From Phytohabitans rumicis (lineage in GTDB: Bacteria; Actinomycetota; Actinomycetes; Mycobacteriales; Micromonosporaceae), in contig NZ_BLPG01000001.1 of NCBI RefSeq assembly GCF_011764445.1, positions 5,907,001 through 5,971,000 on the forward strand: a stretch of 64,000 bases of DNA, given 5' to 3'. The notes beneath the pieces are model-generated. The model saw nothing but the letters and a program-made list of their open reading frames with translations. It had not been told where the DNA came from and ran no database searches. A program made the translations under genes and the position numbers. Shown in pieces: positions 52,611 to 61,816 of this stretch (within the stretch, counting starts at the first letter, position 1; each line of letters begins with the position of its first letter).

Positions 52611-53072
52611 CTAACCCACGAACTGGAGGCGGGACACGAGCCACGTGCCGCCGTCCCGGGTGACGTCGACCTGGATGCGGTAGTGCGAGGCCCGCCCGTC
52701 CGGCGCCTTCACATTCTTGACCGTGGCGTCGACCGCGACGAGCACCACCGCGGACTTCCGGTCCCCGGAGATCAGGCCGGCGCGCAGCACCGTCCCCGTC
52801 GACTCCACCTTGTTCTCCACCACGGCGGCGCGTACCTGGGCCTGCCCGCGCACGAACTCGTCCTTGAACTCGCCGGTCGCGCCCGCGACGATCCGCTGCA
52901 GATCGCGGTCCACACTGGACGCGCTGACCGAGACGAAGTTGACGGACGTCTGCTTGGCCGCCGCGAGGGCCTGCTGGCGCGCCTGGTCCAGCGCGCGGTC
53001 GCCGTACCAGTGGTAGCTGGCGACGCCGGCGGCGGCGAGCGCGAGGGCGAGCAGGGCCGCGAGGGCAATCAC
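52611..53072 (-). CDS. Mce-associated membrane protein
   Basis: This 153-residue protein is a paralogue of the gene downstream: a hydrophobic N-terminus (IALAALLALALAAAGVASYHW), then TSVNFVSVSASSVDRDLQRI and ATGEFKDEFVRGQAQVRAAV, ending SRLQFVG. GTG 53072 overlaps the stop of the 59-residue gene as GTGA, which supports this start. The frame upstream is antisense-like read-through in mceF and the small gene. Confidence 0.83.
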   Translation of the reverse strand: MIALAALLALALAAAGVASYHWYGDRALDQARQQALAAAKQTSVNFVSVSASSVDRDLQRIVAGATGEFKDEFVRGQAQVRAAVVENKVESTGTVLRAGLISGDRKSAVVLVAVDATVKNVKAPDGRASHYRIQVDVTRDGGTWLVSRLQFVG

Positions 53073-53248
53073 CGTCCAACGAGGACGGTGCTTCGGGATG
53101 GCTTCGACGACACCGGCTCCTCGTCGAGGTGCTCCAGGAGCGCCACCGGGTCGTCGTCGTGGCGGGGCAGGCGGCGTACCACCGCGCGCCGGGTCACCGG
53201 GCCGCCCGTACCCTTCACGAGCTTGAGACGGCGTTCTCGCGTCGGCAT
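53069..53248 (-). CDS. Small 59-residue protein in the mce operon
   Basis: ATG 53248 has a strong GAGGAGG site and the stop overlaps the next gene by 4 nt, so it is almost certainly translated. The protein is basic at the N-terminus (PTRERRLKLVKGTGG, then VTRRAVVRRLPRH) and acidic in the middle (DDDPVALLEHLDEEP). It has no membrane segment. I know no function; the position between mceF and the Mam genes suggests a cytoplasmic accessory or regulatory role. Confidence 0.8.
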   Translation of the reverse strand: MPTRERRLKLVKGTGGPVTRRAVVRRLPRHDDDPVALLEHLDEEPVSSKPSRSTVLVGR

Positions 53249-53268
53249 GTCGGCCTCCTCGGGGTGTG

Positions 53269-54453
53269 TCACGGGGCCAGGCCCGCCAGGAGCAGTTGCT
53301 TCCAGGACTGGTCGCCGGCCAGCCGGCTCTGGCCGCCGGTGGTTCCGAACTGGAGCGGCGTGCCGTCCGGCGCGACCACCAGGCCGGTCGCCGGGTCGCC
53401 GCTGGCGCGCGGGGCGTTGTTGGTGCCGCGTACGGCCGATCCGCGCGCCTCATCGCTCGCGGTGCATCCCTTCGAGGCGCCGTACTTGCACGACGGCGGG
53501 TCGTCGATGTTGACGACGAGGCCGAGATGGGCGGTGCCATCGCCGGGCGTCACGGTGAACCCACCGGTCACCGCGAGCGGGTACACGACGAGGATCTGCT
53601 CGATGCCGGGCAGGCGGCGGGCCGCGATGCCGTTCACCGTGACCAGGTTGCCGAGCAGCGTGCCGATCGTCGGGTCCAGGTCGCGCAGCAGCGCCACCAG
53701 TTCGGTGGCGGCGGGCGGGGTCACGGCCAGCAGCTTGCGCACGTCGGCGTCGGACGCGCGCAGGCTGGCCGACAGCTGCGCGAGCCCGGCGGCCCAGCGG
53801 CGGATGGCGGTCGCCGACGCCTCCTGTGTGGACAGCACGGTGCGCCCGTCGCGGATCAGGGCGACGGTCTCCGGCAGGCTGGCCGTGGCGTCCGACAGCA
53901 GCGCGTCGCTGGCCGCGAGGATCGTGCGCAGGGCGGTCTCGTTGCCCTCGAACGCCGTGCCCAGCTCATCGATGACCACGGCCAGGTCGTCCGGGTTCAC
54001 CGAGCGGACGAGCGCGTCGAGGTTCGCCAGCAGCGTCTCGGCGGCGACGGGCGTGCCCGTGCGGTCCCGCGGGATGACTGACCCGTTAGTCAGGTACGGG
54101 CCGGCGTCGCGCTCCGGGCGGAGGTCGACGTACTGCTCGCCGACCGCGGAACGCTGGGACACCACGGCCCGCAAGGAGTCCGGCACCCGCACGTCGCGGC
54201 CCAGCCGCAGGTCCACGCGTACGCCGTCGCCGTACAGCCGGACCGCGGTGACCCGGCCGACCGGCGCGCCGCGGTACGTGACCGGGGCGTTCGGGAAGAT
54301 GCCGCCCGCGTCCCGGAAGTCGGCGTGTACGACGTACCCGCGGCCGAGGAGGCGGTCGCCGAGGCCGACGTACCGCACGCCGACGTAGCCGATCCCGACG
54401 ACGCTGACGATGAGGAACGCCAGCACCTGGAGCTTCGTGCCAGTCTTGATCAT
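53269..54453 (-). CDS. MCE-family protein (sixth of the operon)
   Basis: This 394-residue protein has one N-terminal membrane anchor (VLAFLIVSVVGIGYVGVRYVG) and the MCE/MlaD domain (about residues 35-115; YVVHADFRDAGGIFPNAPVTY, AVVSQRSAVGEQYVDL). A helical region follows (about 120-270), then a C-terminal tail with CKYGASKGC. MCE proteins form hexameric tubes that carry lipids across the envelope. ATG 54453 overlaps the stop of the lipoprotein-type MCE gene. Confidence 0.9.
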   Translation of the reverse strand: MIKTGTKLQVLAFLIVSVVGIGYVGVRYVGLGDRLLGRGYVVHADFRDAGGIFPNAPVTYRGAPVGRVTAVRLYGDGVRVDLRLGRDVRVPDSLRAVVSQRSAVGEQYVDLRPERDAGPYLTNGSVIPRDRTGTPVAAETLLANLDALVRSVNPDDLAVVIDELGTAFEGNETALRTILAASDALLSDATASLPETVALIRDGRTVLSTQEASATAIRRWAAGLAQLSASLRASDADVRKLLAVTPPAATELVALLRDLDPTIGTLLGNLVTVNGIAARRLPGIEQILVVYPLAVTGGFTVTPGDGTAHLGLVVNIDDPPSCKYGASKGCTASDEARGSAVRGTNNAPRASGDPATGLVVAPDGTPLQFGTTGGQSRLAGDQSWKQLLLAGLAP

Positions 54454-55814
54454 GGTGACAGCCCTCCGGTCAGCACGTCCGTCAGGCCGCCGACGATCCC
54501 CTCGACCGCCCCGGTGACCGGCGCGAGCAGGCATGGGGCGGTCAGGATCGTGCCGGCCGGCAGCTTCGTCCCGGCCGGGAAGACGGTGCCCTGCGGAAGG
54601 ATGCCGGTGTCGGGCACGACGAGCGCGCCGAGCGGGAGCGAGGAGCCGGCGGCCAGCAGCTTGCAGCCCTCGGGCAGGTCGCAGCCGTCCGGCGGGGTCC
54701 ACTCCGGAGGGAGGATCCCATTCAGCGGGAGGCAGACGTCGGGCAGCTGGCCGGGGAGCGAGGGGAGGGTTGTGCCGCCCTGTTTCGGCTTCGTGGCAGC
54801 ACGGCCGGGGGTACTCCGGGACGTGGCAGAAGGCGCCGCCGCCACCAAATTCGCCAGGATCGAGGCGGCGTCCAGGTCCGCGGTGATGGACAGGTTGACG
54901 AAGTCGCCGACGATCGCGCCGGTGACGTTCGGCGGGAACGGGTACGACAGCATGAAGTCCAGCGACTTGGGCAGGTCGTCGCCGGCGCGTACCAGTTGGT
55001 CGAGGATCGGCTGCAGGGCACGCAGGCTGGCGACGGTGTCGTCCTTGCTCTGGTTGACCACCCGGGTGCCGACCCGGCCCAGCTCGCCGAGCGCGGTCAG
55101 CGCGGCGGTGAGCTGCTCGCGCTGTTGGGCCAGCACGGTGATGCCGGGCGCGAGCGCGTCCAGCGCGCCGCCGATGACCGCGCGCTGCTGGGCGAGGCGG
55201 CCGGTGAGCCGGTCGAGCGCCTCGATGGCCCGGACGATGTCGGCCTTCTGCCGGTCCAGCCCGCCGACGAACGTGTCGAGCTGGTGCAGCGCGTCCTTCG
55301 CCTCGGCCTCCCGGCCGAGCAGCGCCGTGCCCAGCTCCTGGTTGATGGTCTTGAGCTGGGCCAGCCCGCCGCCGTTCAACAGCAGCCCGAGGGCGGCCAG
55401 CACCTCCTCGACCTCGGCACCGCGCCGGGTACGCGCCAGCGGGATCGTGTCCCCATCGGACAGTCGCCCGCGCGCGGCCTCGGTGGTGGGCGGCGACACC
55501 GCGACGAACTTCTCGCCGAGCAGGCTGGTCTGCCGTACGGCCGCGGTGGCGTTCGCGGGGAGCTCGACCTTCTTGTCCACCCGCAGCCGGACCCGGGCGG
55601 TCCAGCCGGACAGCGAGATGTCCTCGACGCTGCCCACGGTCACGTCGTCGACCTTCACGGCGGCCTGCGGTACGAGGTCGAGCACGTCCGCGAACTCGAC
55701 CGTGATCCGGTAGCTCGGCCCGGACGGGGCGCCGCCCGGCAGCGGCACGTCCGCGAGGCTGGGCAGGCTGCACCCGCCCAGCAGCAGGGCGAGCGCCGGC
55801 GCCAGCCGCCTCAC
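54450..55814 (-). CDS. MCE-family lipoprotein (fifth of the operon, MceE position)
   Basis: This 454-residue protein starts at GTG 55814 with a lipoprotein signal (RRLAPALALLLGG then Cys-SLPSL), as in the MceE/LprN group. The MCE domain follows (YRITVEFADVLDLVPQAAV, TSLLGEKFVAV), then a long helical segment (about 150-310) and a Pro/Gly-rich tail with CLPLNGILPP and CDLPEGCKLL cysteines. GTGA overlap with the preceding MCE gene. Confidence 0.9.
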   Translation of the reverse strand: MRRLAPALALLLGGCSLPSLADVPLPGGAPSGPSYRITVEFADVLDLVPQAAVKVDDVTVGSVEDISLSGWTARVRLRVDKKVELPANATAAVRQTSLLGEKFVAVSPPTTEAARGRLSDGDTIPLARTRRGAEVEEVLAALGLLLNGGGLAQLKTINQELGTALLGREAEAKDALHQLDTFVGGLDRQKADIVRAIEALDRLTGRLAQQRAVIGGALDALAPGITVLAQQREQLTAALTALGELGRVGTRVVNQSKDDTVASLRALQPILDQLVRAGDDLPKSLDFMLSYPFPPNVTGAIVGDFVNLSITADLDAASILANLVAAAPSATSRSTPGRAATKPKQGGTTLPSLPGQLPDVCLPLNGILPPEWTPPDGCDLPEGCKLLAAGSSLPLGALVVPDTGILPQGTVFPAGTKLPAGTILTAPCLLAPVTGAVEGIVGGLTDVLTGGLSP

Positions 55815-56956
55815 GACGTACCCCGCAGGATGCCGCCGAGGGTGAGGTCGCTGGGGGTGGTGGGGCCGCCCGGCGCCGGGGAGGGCGCCGGCTGCGTAGG
55901 GACCTGCGCGGCCGGCGCGGCGCCGGGCGGTAGCTTCAGGAGCGCGCACTTGTCGGGCACCTTCGCCGCCGGCAGCAGGTCGACCATGAGGGAGCAGACG
56001 AAGCTGGCCGGGTCGTACGGGCCCATCGCGTTGTCCCGGGTGTCCAGGGTGCCGGACCGCGGGTTGTACGCCAGGTTCAGGTTGGACAGGGCGAGCGGCG
56101 CGACGTCGAGGATGTTTATGACCGCCTGCTGCTGGCGGACCAGGATGCCGGTGACGTCGGCCAGCGCGTCCACGTTGGACTTGAGCGCGGTGCGGTTCTC
56201 CTTGATGAACGTCGTGACGTCCGCCAACGCGGTGGCGAGGCTGCGCAGCGCGGCGGTCAGCTCGTTCCGCTCGCCGGCGAGCTGCTCGGCGACCCCGGCG
56301 AGCTGCTGGTTGAACGAGCGCACCTGCTGGTCGCTGCGCGCCAGCGCGGTGGTGAAGACCTGCAGGTTGCCGACCGTGCCGAAGAGGTCCTGCCGGCCGT
56401 CGGAGAGCGCGTCCAGCGCCCGGGACAGGCCGTCGAGCGTGTCGTGCAGCTCGGTGCCGTTGCCCTCCAGGTTGGCCCGTCCGGCGGCGAGCAGGTCCGA
56501 CAGCGCCCCGTCGGCGTTGGCGCCCTCCGGGCCGAGCGCCTTGTTGAAGTCGTCGAGCGCCTGGTAGATCTCGTCGATCTCCATGGGCGCCGCCGTCCTG
56601 CTGACCGGCAGCTCAGCGCCGTCGGCCAGCGCCGGCCCGCCGTCGTACGCCGGGGTGAGCTGGACGTACCGGTCGCTGACCACGCTGGGCGGGACGATGA
56701 CCGCCTGCGCGTCCGCGGGCACGTCCCAGTCCCGGTCGTAGCGCATCTCCACGCGTACAGTGCGGCCCTCGGGCCGGACGGCGACGACGCGGCCGATCCG
56801 CACGCCGAGCACCCGGACGTCGGAGCCCTCGTAGACGCCGACGACGCGGGCGAAGTGCGCGACGAGGCGCCGCTGCGGCTCCCGCTGGACGACCGCACCG
56901 ACCGCGGCGGCGACCACAATGGACACGCCAGCGGCGAGCAGAATCCGGCGCCGCAT
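55811..56956 (-). CDS. MCE-family protein (fourth of the operon)
   Basis: This 381-residue protein has an N-terminal anchor (ILLAAGVSIVVAAAVGAVV), the MCE domain (VAHFARVVGVYEGSDVRVLG, PPSVVSDRYVQLTP) and a helical coiled region (about 150-290) with the MCE-typical heptads. The C-terminal end is Pro-rich (APSPAPGGPTTP). ATG 56956 overlaps the previous stop by one base (TGATG); a GTG 3 nt upstream would overlap by 4. Confidence 0.9.
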   Translation of the reverse strand: MRRRILLAAGVSIVVAAAVGAVVQREPQRRLVAHFARVVGVYEGSDVRVLGVRIGRVVAVRPEGRTVRVEMRYDRDWDVPADAQAVIVPPSVVSDRYVQLTPAYDGGPALADGAELPVSRTAAPMEIDEIYQALDDFNKALGPEGANADGALSDLLAAGRANLEGNGTELHDTLDGLSRALDALSDGRQDLFGTVGNLQVFTTALARSDQQVRSFNQQLAGVAEQLAGERNELTAALRSLATALADVTTFIKENRTALKSNVDALADVTGILVRQQQAVINILDVAPLALSNLNLAYNPRSGTLDTRDNAMGPYDPASFVCSLMVDLLPAAKVPDKCALLKLPPGAAPAAQVPTQPAPSPAPGGPTTPSDLTLGGILRGTS

Positions 56957-57927
56957 CACTTGCCTCCCACCGTCGGCTGGTACGGCTGGAGCAGGCCGCG
57001 GACGTACGAGTCGAACCACCGGCCGTTGCCCACGACGTTCGCGAACGCGGACACGAACGGCCCCATCCCCTCGATGGTCTTCGTGAGGTTGTCCCGGTTG
57101 CGCTGCAGGATCGCCACCACGTCGCGGAGCTGGCGCAGCGCCGGCTCCAGTTGGTGGCGGTTGTCGGCGATCAGCCCGGACAGCTGCTTGGCCAGCTCGT
57201 TGGTGCCGATGAGCAGCTCGTGGATGGCGTCCCGGCGCCGGCTCACCTCACGCAGCAGCGCGTCGCCGTCGGCGACCAGCTTGCGAAACTCCTCGTCGCG
57301 TTCGGCCAGCACGGCGGTGACACTTCGCGCGTGCGCCAGGAGTTCACGCAGTTCGACGTCGCGGCTGGCGACGGTCTGGGAGAGCCGGGACAGGCCGGAC
57401 AGCGACGACTGCACGCTGGCCGGGGTGTCGGCGAACGCCTGCGCCAGCGTGCTGAACGCCGTCGCGAGCTGCTCGCTGTCGATCTGGTCGACCGTGTCGG
57501 CCAGCCCGGCGACCGCCTGCATCACGTCGAACGGGGACGCGGTGCGGTCGAGCGGGATCTCGGCGTCCTCGCGCAGCCGCCCGGAGCCGGCGGGCGCCAG
57601 CGCCAGGTACTTCTGGCCGAGGACGGTCTTGATGCGGATGGTGGCCCCGGTCCGCTCGCCCAGGCGTACGCCGCTGTCCCCGTCGACGCGGAACGTCACC
57701 CGGACGTACGGGCCGGCGGAGCCGCGGGCGAGGCCCACTGCGGTCACCTTGCCCACCCGTACGCCCGCGACGCGCACCTCGTTGCCGGGTGCGAGGCCGC
57801 TCGCGTCCCGGAACGCCGCCCGGTAGGCCGGGTCGCCGATCGAGGCGATCGTGTCGAGCTGGAACGCGCCGAGCACGAGGACGCCGATCACGGCGAGACC
57901 GATCGCGCCGCGCAGTCTCATCCTCAC
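56956..57927 (-). CDS. MCE-family protein (third of the operon)
   Basis: This 323-residue protein has an anchor (GAIGLAVIGVLVLGAFQL), the MCE domain (YRAAFRDASGLAPGNEVRVA, IKTVLGQKYLALAP) and a helical part with long heptads (SLSGLSRLSQTVASRDVELR...). It ends in a short Gly/Pro tail. GTG 57927 overlaps the stop of the second MCE gene as GTGA and is preferred to ATG 57921. Confidence 0.9.
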   Translation of the reverse strand: MRMRLRGAIGLAVIGVLVLGAFQLDTIASIGDPAYRAAFRDASGLAPGNEVRVAGVRVGKVTAVGLARGSAGPYVRVTFRVDGDSGVRLGERTGATIRIKTVLGQKYLALAPAGSGRLREDAEIPLDRTASPFDVMQAVAGLADTVDQIDSEQLATAFSTLAQAFADTPASVQSSLSGLSRLSQTVASRDVELRELLAHARSVTAVLAERDEEFRKLVADGDALLREVSRRRDAIHELLIGTNELAKQLSGLIADNRHQLEPALRQLRDVVAILQRNRDNLTKTIEGMGPFVSAFANVVGNGRWFDSYVRGLLQPYQPTVGGK

Positions 57928-59003
57928 CGGCCGCCTCCCGAGGTGTCGCAGCGGGCCGCCGTCGAGCTGATCCCGGCCGGGGTGATCGAGCCCGCCCCGG
58001 GCACCGCGACCCGACCGTCGAAGTCGCAGAGGAAGAAGTTGAACCACGAGCCGTAGGAGGCGACCCGGGTCAGTGCCTCGTACCGCTCCGGGAGGGTGCC
58101 CAGCGTGCGGTCGATGACGGCGGAGTTGCGGTTCAGCGTTCCGGCGAGCGTGTCGAGCGAGGCGACGTCGTCCTTGAGCGCCGGGCGGGCGTCGTGCAGC
58201 AGGTCGGCGGTCGCCCCCGTCAACTCGCCGAGGTTGACCACCGCGTCCCCGATGGCCGTACGGTCCGCGGCGAGCCCGCTGACGAACTGCTGGAGTTGGC
58301 CGATGGTGGCATCCAGGCTCTGGTCCCGGCTGGCGAGCGTGCCCAGCACGGCGTTGAGGTTGGTGACGACCCGGCCGATCACCTCGTCCCGGTCGGCGAG
58401 CGTATTGGTCAGCGACGCGGTACGTCGCAGCAGGCTGGCCACCGTGCCGCCCTCGCCCTGCAGCACCTGGATGATCTCGTACGCGAGCTTGTTGACGTCG
58501 TCCGGCGTGAGCGCGGTGAAGAGCGGGCGGAACCCGTTGAACAGCGTGGTCAGGTCCAGCGCCGGGGTGGTCTGGGCGAGCGGGATCAGGCCGCCGGCGC
58601 GCAGCGGGCGGCCGTCGCCCGGCCCCTCGGTGAGCGCGACGTAGCGCTGGCCCACCAGGTTGCGGTACCGGATCTTCGCCCGGACGCTGGTGGCCAGCGG
58701 CACCTTCTCGTCCACCGTGAACTCCACCTCGGCGACCGAGTTGTCGACGACCTTGATGTCACCGACCCGCCCGACCCGTACGCCGGCGATGCGCACGTCG
58801 TCGCCCGGCAGCAGGCCGGTGACGTCGGTGAACCGGGCCCGGTACGCGGTGCCGCCGTCCGAGAACGAGCCAAGCGTCTGCGCGAGCATGGCGGTCAACA
58901 GCACCGTCACCGTGGCGAAAGCAATCAGCTTGAGCAGCGGCCCATGTGTTAGGAGGGGACCCCTCCTATGCAAAAAGCGATAATAGGGTGCCCTTCCTTG
59001 CAT
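57924..59003 (-). CDS. MCE-family protein (second of the operon), N-terminus encoded by a repeat
   Basis: This 359-residue MCE protein has a membrane anchor (LLKLIAFATVTVLLTAMLAQ), the MCE domain (YRARFTDVTGLLPGDDVRIA, YRNLVGQRYVALTEG) and a helical part. The only good start is ATG 59003, which overlaps the previous stop (TGATG). Its first 20 codons (MQGRAPYYRFLHRRGPLLTH) are palindrome B7. Other MCE proteins of this type begin directly at the anchor, so the repeat has added a basic head. Internal TTG or CTG starts are possible but lack ribosome sites. Confidence 0.87.
   Translation of the reverse strand: MQGRAPYYRFLHRRGPLLTHGPLLKLIAFATVTVLLTAMLAQTLGSFSDGGTAYRARFTDVTGLLPGDDVRIAGVRVGRVGDIKVVDNSVAEVEFTVDEKVPLATSVRAKIRYRNLVGQRYVALTEGPGDGRPLRAGGLIPLAQTTPALDLTTLFNGFRPLFTALTPDDVNKLAYEIIQVLQGEGGTVASLLRRTASLTNTLADRDEVIGRVVTNLNAVLGTLASRDQSLDATIGQLQQFVSGLAADRTAIGDAVVNLGELTGATADLLHDARPALKDDVASLDTLAGTLNRNSAVIDRTLGTLPERYEALTRVASYGSWFNFFLCDFDGRVAVPGAGSITPAGISSTAARCDTSGGGR
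58949..59002. repeat. Palindrome family B, copy B7, inside the mce operon
   Basis: TTAGGAGGGGACCCCTCCT and AATAGGGTGCCCTTCCTTGCA flank ATGCAAAAAGCGATA. Read on the minus strand it starts at the second base after the mceA stop and forms the 5' end of the next MCE gene. The arms are of different subtypes, so the stem is weaker than in B6. Confidence 0.8.
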
Positions 59004-60277
59004 CACGGCGCGTTCACCACCGCTCCGCGTAGAAGGGGGCCCCACAGCAGGACCGCGATGTCGGGCACTTCGACCGGGAGCAGCCCGGTGACGGCGCCGA
59101 CGATCGGCTTGACCAGCTCGCGTTCCTCGGTGGTACCCGCGGTGCCCATGTCCACCGGGGCGGCGGGGGAGGGCAGCCCGACGGGCAGTGTCACACCAGA
59201 TCGGTCGGCCCCGTAGTCGTACCCGTCGTTGATCGGGTGCTCAGGAGCGGGAACGGCGGGGTTCGGCAGGCCGTAGCACTGTGGACCGTTGCCGGCGCCG
59301 TACACGGGATCGTCACGGCCCTGCTCGTACTTGCCGCCGTCCTTGGTGATTTCCAGCGTGATGTGGAACTTGCCGCCGCTGAAGGAGTCCTCGACCCGCG
59401 GCTGCAACGCCACGAGCCCGCGCATCAGGCACGGGTACTCCGGCGCGTACGTGGCGAGCAGCTCCAGCACCGGGCGGCTCACGTCGCCGACCCGGATGAG
59501 CTGGTCGCCGTGCTCCTCCAGGAAGAGCCGGGTGGAGTCGGCCGCACCGGTGGCGCTCATGAGGAACGCGGCGAGCTCTGTGCGCTGGTCGGCGACCGTG
59601 GTGGCGGTGACGGTGACGTCGCGCAGGATCGACAGCAGGTCCGGCAGTGCCGCGTCGTACGCGTCGACCACGGTGGACAGCTTGCGCACGTCCTCGGCGA
59701 TGGTCGGCATCTGCTTGTTCAGCTCGCCCAGGTAGCCGTCCAGCAGCACCAGGTCGCGGCCGAGCTGCTCGCCGCGACCGTCGAGCGCGGCGGCCAGCGC
59801 GCCGAGCACGGTGGCGAGCCGGTCCGGCCGGATCGCCTGTAGCAGCGGCAGCGCCTCGTCCAGCACCTTCTCCAGCTCGACACCGCCCAGGCTGCGGTCC
59901 TGGGTGATGACGGCGCCGTCGCGGATCGGCGCGCCGGTCTCGCCGTCCGGGCTCACCAGCGCCACGTACCGCTCGCCGAAGAGCGTCTTGGGCAGCAGCC
60001 GCGCGGTGACGCCCGCCGGCACCTGGCGGGCGAGCTTCGGGTCCAGGGCCAGCCGCAGCCGGGCGCCGGAGCCGTCGCTGCCGATGGAACGGACGTCGCC
60101 GACGATGACCCCGCGCAGCTTGACGTCGGCGCCGGCCGTCAACTGCATGCCGGCCCGGTCGGTCTCCAGCGTCACCCAGGTGGCCGGCGTGAACGCCTTG
60201 CGGTACTGCAGGACCGACGCGGTCAGGGCCGCGGCGAGCACGACCACGAAGGCGATGCCGAGGAAGCGGTTTCTCAT
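59003..60277 (-). CDS. MCE-family protein (first of the operon, MceA position)
   Basis: This 424-residue protein has an anchor (FLGIAFVVVLAAALTASVLQ), the MCE domain (WVTLETDRAGMQLTAGADVK, LLPKTLFGERYVALVSPDG) and a helical region (about 135-265). The C-terminal domain has ATYAPEYPCLMRGLV and a conserved-type DPVYGAGNGPQCYGLPNP, typical of MceA proteins. ATG 60277 overlaps the YrbE stop by 4 nt (ATGA). Confidence 0.92.
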   Translation of the reverse strand: MRNRFLGIAFVVVLAAALTASVLQYRKAFTPATWVTLETDRAGMQLTAGADVKLRGVIVGDVRSIGSDGSGARLRLALDPKLARQVPAGVTARLLPKTLFGERYVALVSPDGETGAPIRDGAVITQDRSLGGVELEKVLDEALPLLQAIRPDRLATVLGALAAALDGRGEQLGRDLVLLDGYLGELNKQMPTIAEDVRKLSTVVDAYDAALPDLLSILRDVTVTATTVADQRTELAAFLMSATGAADSTRLFLEEHGDQLIRVGDVSRPVLELLATYAPEYPCLMRGLVALQPRVEDSFSGGKFHITLEITKDGGKYEQGRDDPVYGAGNGPQCYGLPNPAVPAPEHPINDGYDYGADRSGVTLPVGLPSPAAPVDMGTAGTTEERELVKPIVGAVTGLLPVEVPDIAVLLWGPLLRGAVVNAP

Positions 60278-61062
60278 CCGGCGATCCGTACCGTCGTCGT
60301 GGCACCCCAGATGGCCAGCGACAGGAAGAAGTCCACGATGTTGACCGAGACGATCGAGAGGCGTACCGCGCGGCCGACCGCGATGCCCACGCCGGCCGGG
60401 CCGCCGCTCGCGGTGTACCCGTAGTAGCAGTGCACGAGCACCACGATCACGCTGAAGACGAGCACCTTCACGAACGACCACAGCACGTCGACGGGTGGCA
60501 GGAAGAGGTCGAAGTAGTAGTCGTACGTGCCCGCGGACTGTCCGAAGTAGAAGACCGCGATGGTACGGGTGGCGAAGTAGCTGGAGAGCAGGCCGATGAC
60601 GTACAGCGGGACGACCGCGACGAACGCGGCGATCATCCGGGTGGTCACCAGGAACGGCAGCGACGGCACCGCCATGACCTCCAGGGCGTCCACCTCTTCG
60701 GCGATGCGCATCGCGCCGAGCTGGGCGGTGAAGCCACACCCGACCGTGGCGGACAGCGCCAGCGCGGCCACCAGTGGGGCGATCTCGCGGGTGTTGAAGT
60801 ACGCCGACACGAAGCCGGTGAACGCGCTACTGCCGATCTGGTTCAGCGCCTGATAGCCCTGGAGCCCTACCTCCGTACCCGTGAAGAAGGTCAGGAAGCA
60901 GATGACGCCGACGGTGCCGCCCGCGACGGCGACCGCGCCCTTGCCGAAGCTGACTTCGGCCAGCAGCCGTACCACCTCGCGCTTGTAGCGCCGCGCCGCG
61001 CGCGGCGTCCAAGCGAACGCGCGGAGATAGAAGGCGAGCTGCGCGCCGAGCGTGTCCAGCAC
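60274..61062 (-). CDS. YrbE/MlaE-type permease (second)
   Basis: This 262-residue permease of the MlaE family has about five hydrophobic segments. Hallmarks are LALSATVGCGFTAQLGAMRIAEEVDALEVMAVPS (coupling helix region) and the final segments. It pairs with the other YrbE as the membrane core of the Mce importer. GTG 61062 is 1 nt after the first YrbE stop. Confidence 0.92.
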   Translation of the reverse strand: MLDTLGAQLAFYLRAFAWTPRAARRYKREVVRLLAEVSFGKGAVAVAGGTVGVICFLTFFTGTEVGLQGYQALNQIGSSAFTGFVSAYFNTREIAPLVAALALSATVGCGFTAQLGAMRIAEEVDALEVMAVPSLPFLVTTRMIAAFVAVVPLYVIGLLSSYFATRTIAVFYFGQSAGTYDYYFDLFLPPVDVLWSFVKVLVFSVIVVLVHCYYGYTASGGPAGVGIAVGRAVRLSIVSVNIVDFFLSLAIWGATTTVRIAG

Positions 61063-61063
61063 C

Positions 61064-61816
61064 TCACGTCCCCTTCTGCGGTACGACCTGGAAGTAGATC
61101 GCGGTGATCACGAAGTTCAGCGCGAACAGGAGCATGAACGTGATGACCACGCTCTGGTTGACCGCGTCGCCGACGCCCTTGGGGCCACCGCGCGCCGTCA
61201 TTCCCTTGTACGAGGCCACGAGCGCGGCGACGGCGCCGAAGACCAGCGCCTTGATCTCGCCGACGACGAGGTCGGGGAGCTGCCCGAGGGCCTGAAAGCT
61301 GGCCAGGTACGCGCCCGGCGTGCCGCCCTGGAGCACCACGTTGAAGAAGTAGCCGCCCGCGACGCCGACGACGTTCACCAGTCCGTTGAGCAGGACGGCG
61401 ACGAGCATCGCGGCCACCACCCGAGGAACGACGAGGCGCTGGATCGGGTCGATGCCGAGCACCTGCATCGCGTCCAGCTCTTCACGGATCTTCCGGGCGC
61501 CCAGGTCGGCGCAGATCGCCGAGCCGCCCGCACCGGCGATGATGAGGGCGGTCACGATCGGGCCGGCCTCCCGCACGACGGCCAGCACCGAGGCGGCACC
61601 GGTGAACGACTGGGCGCCGAGCTGGCGTACCAACGAACCCAGCTGCAGCGCGATGACCGCGCCGAACGGGATGGCGACCAGGGCGGCCGGCAGGATCGAC
61701 ACCGAGCTGATGAACCACGCCTGCTGGACGAATTCGCGCACCTGGAACGGCCGGCGGACCAGGCCGCGCATGGCGTCCAGGCTGAACGTGAAGAAGTGGC
61801 CGGCCTGCGTGATCAT
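61064..61816 (-). CDS. YrbE/MlaE-type permease (first)
   Basis: This 250-residue permease carries the family signature VTALIIAGAGGSAICADLGARKIREELDAMQVLGIDPI and several membrane segments. With the second YrbE it forms the heterodimeric channel below the MCE tube. ATG 61816 overlaps the ATPase stop by 4 nt (ATGA); upstream frame in the ATPase gene is not used. Confidence 0.92.
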   Translation of the reverse strand: MITQAGHFFTFSLDAMRGLVRRPFQVREFVQQAWFISSVSILPAALVAIPFGAVIALQLGSLVRQLGAQSFTGAASVLAVVREAGPIVTALIIAGAGGSAICADLGARKIREELDAMQVLGIDPIQRLVVPRVVAAMLVAVLLNGLVNVVGVAGGYFFNVVLQGGTPGAYLASFQALGQLPDLVVGEIKALVFGAVAALVASYKGMTARGGPKGVGDAVNQSVVITFMLLFALNFVITAIYFQVVPQKGT

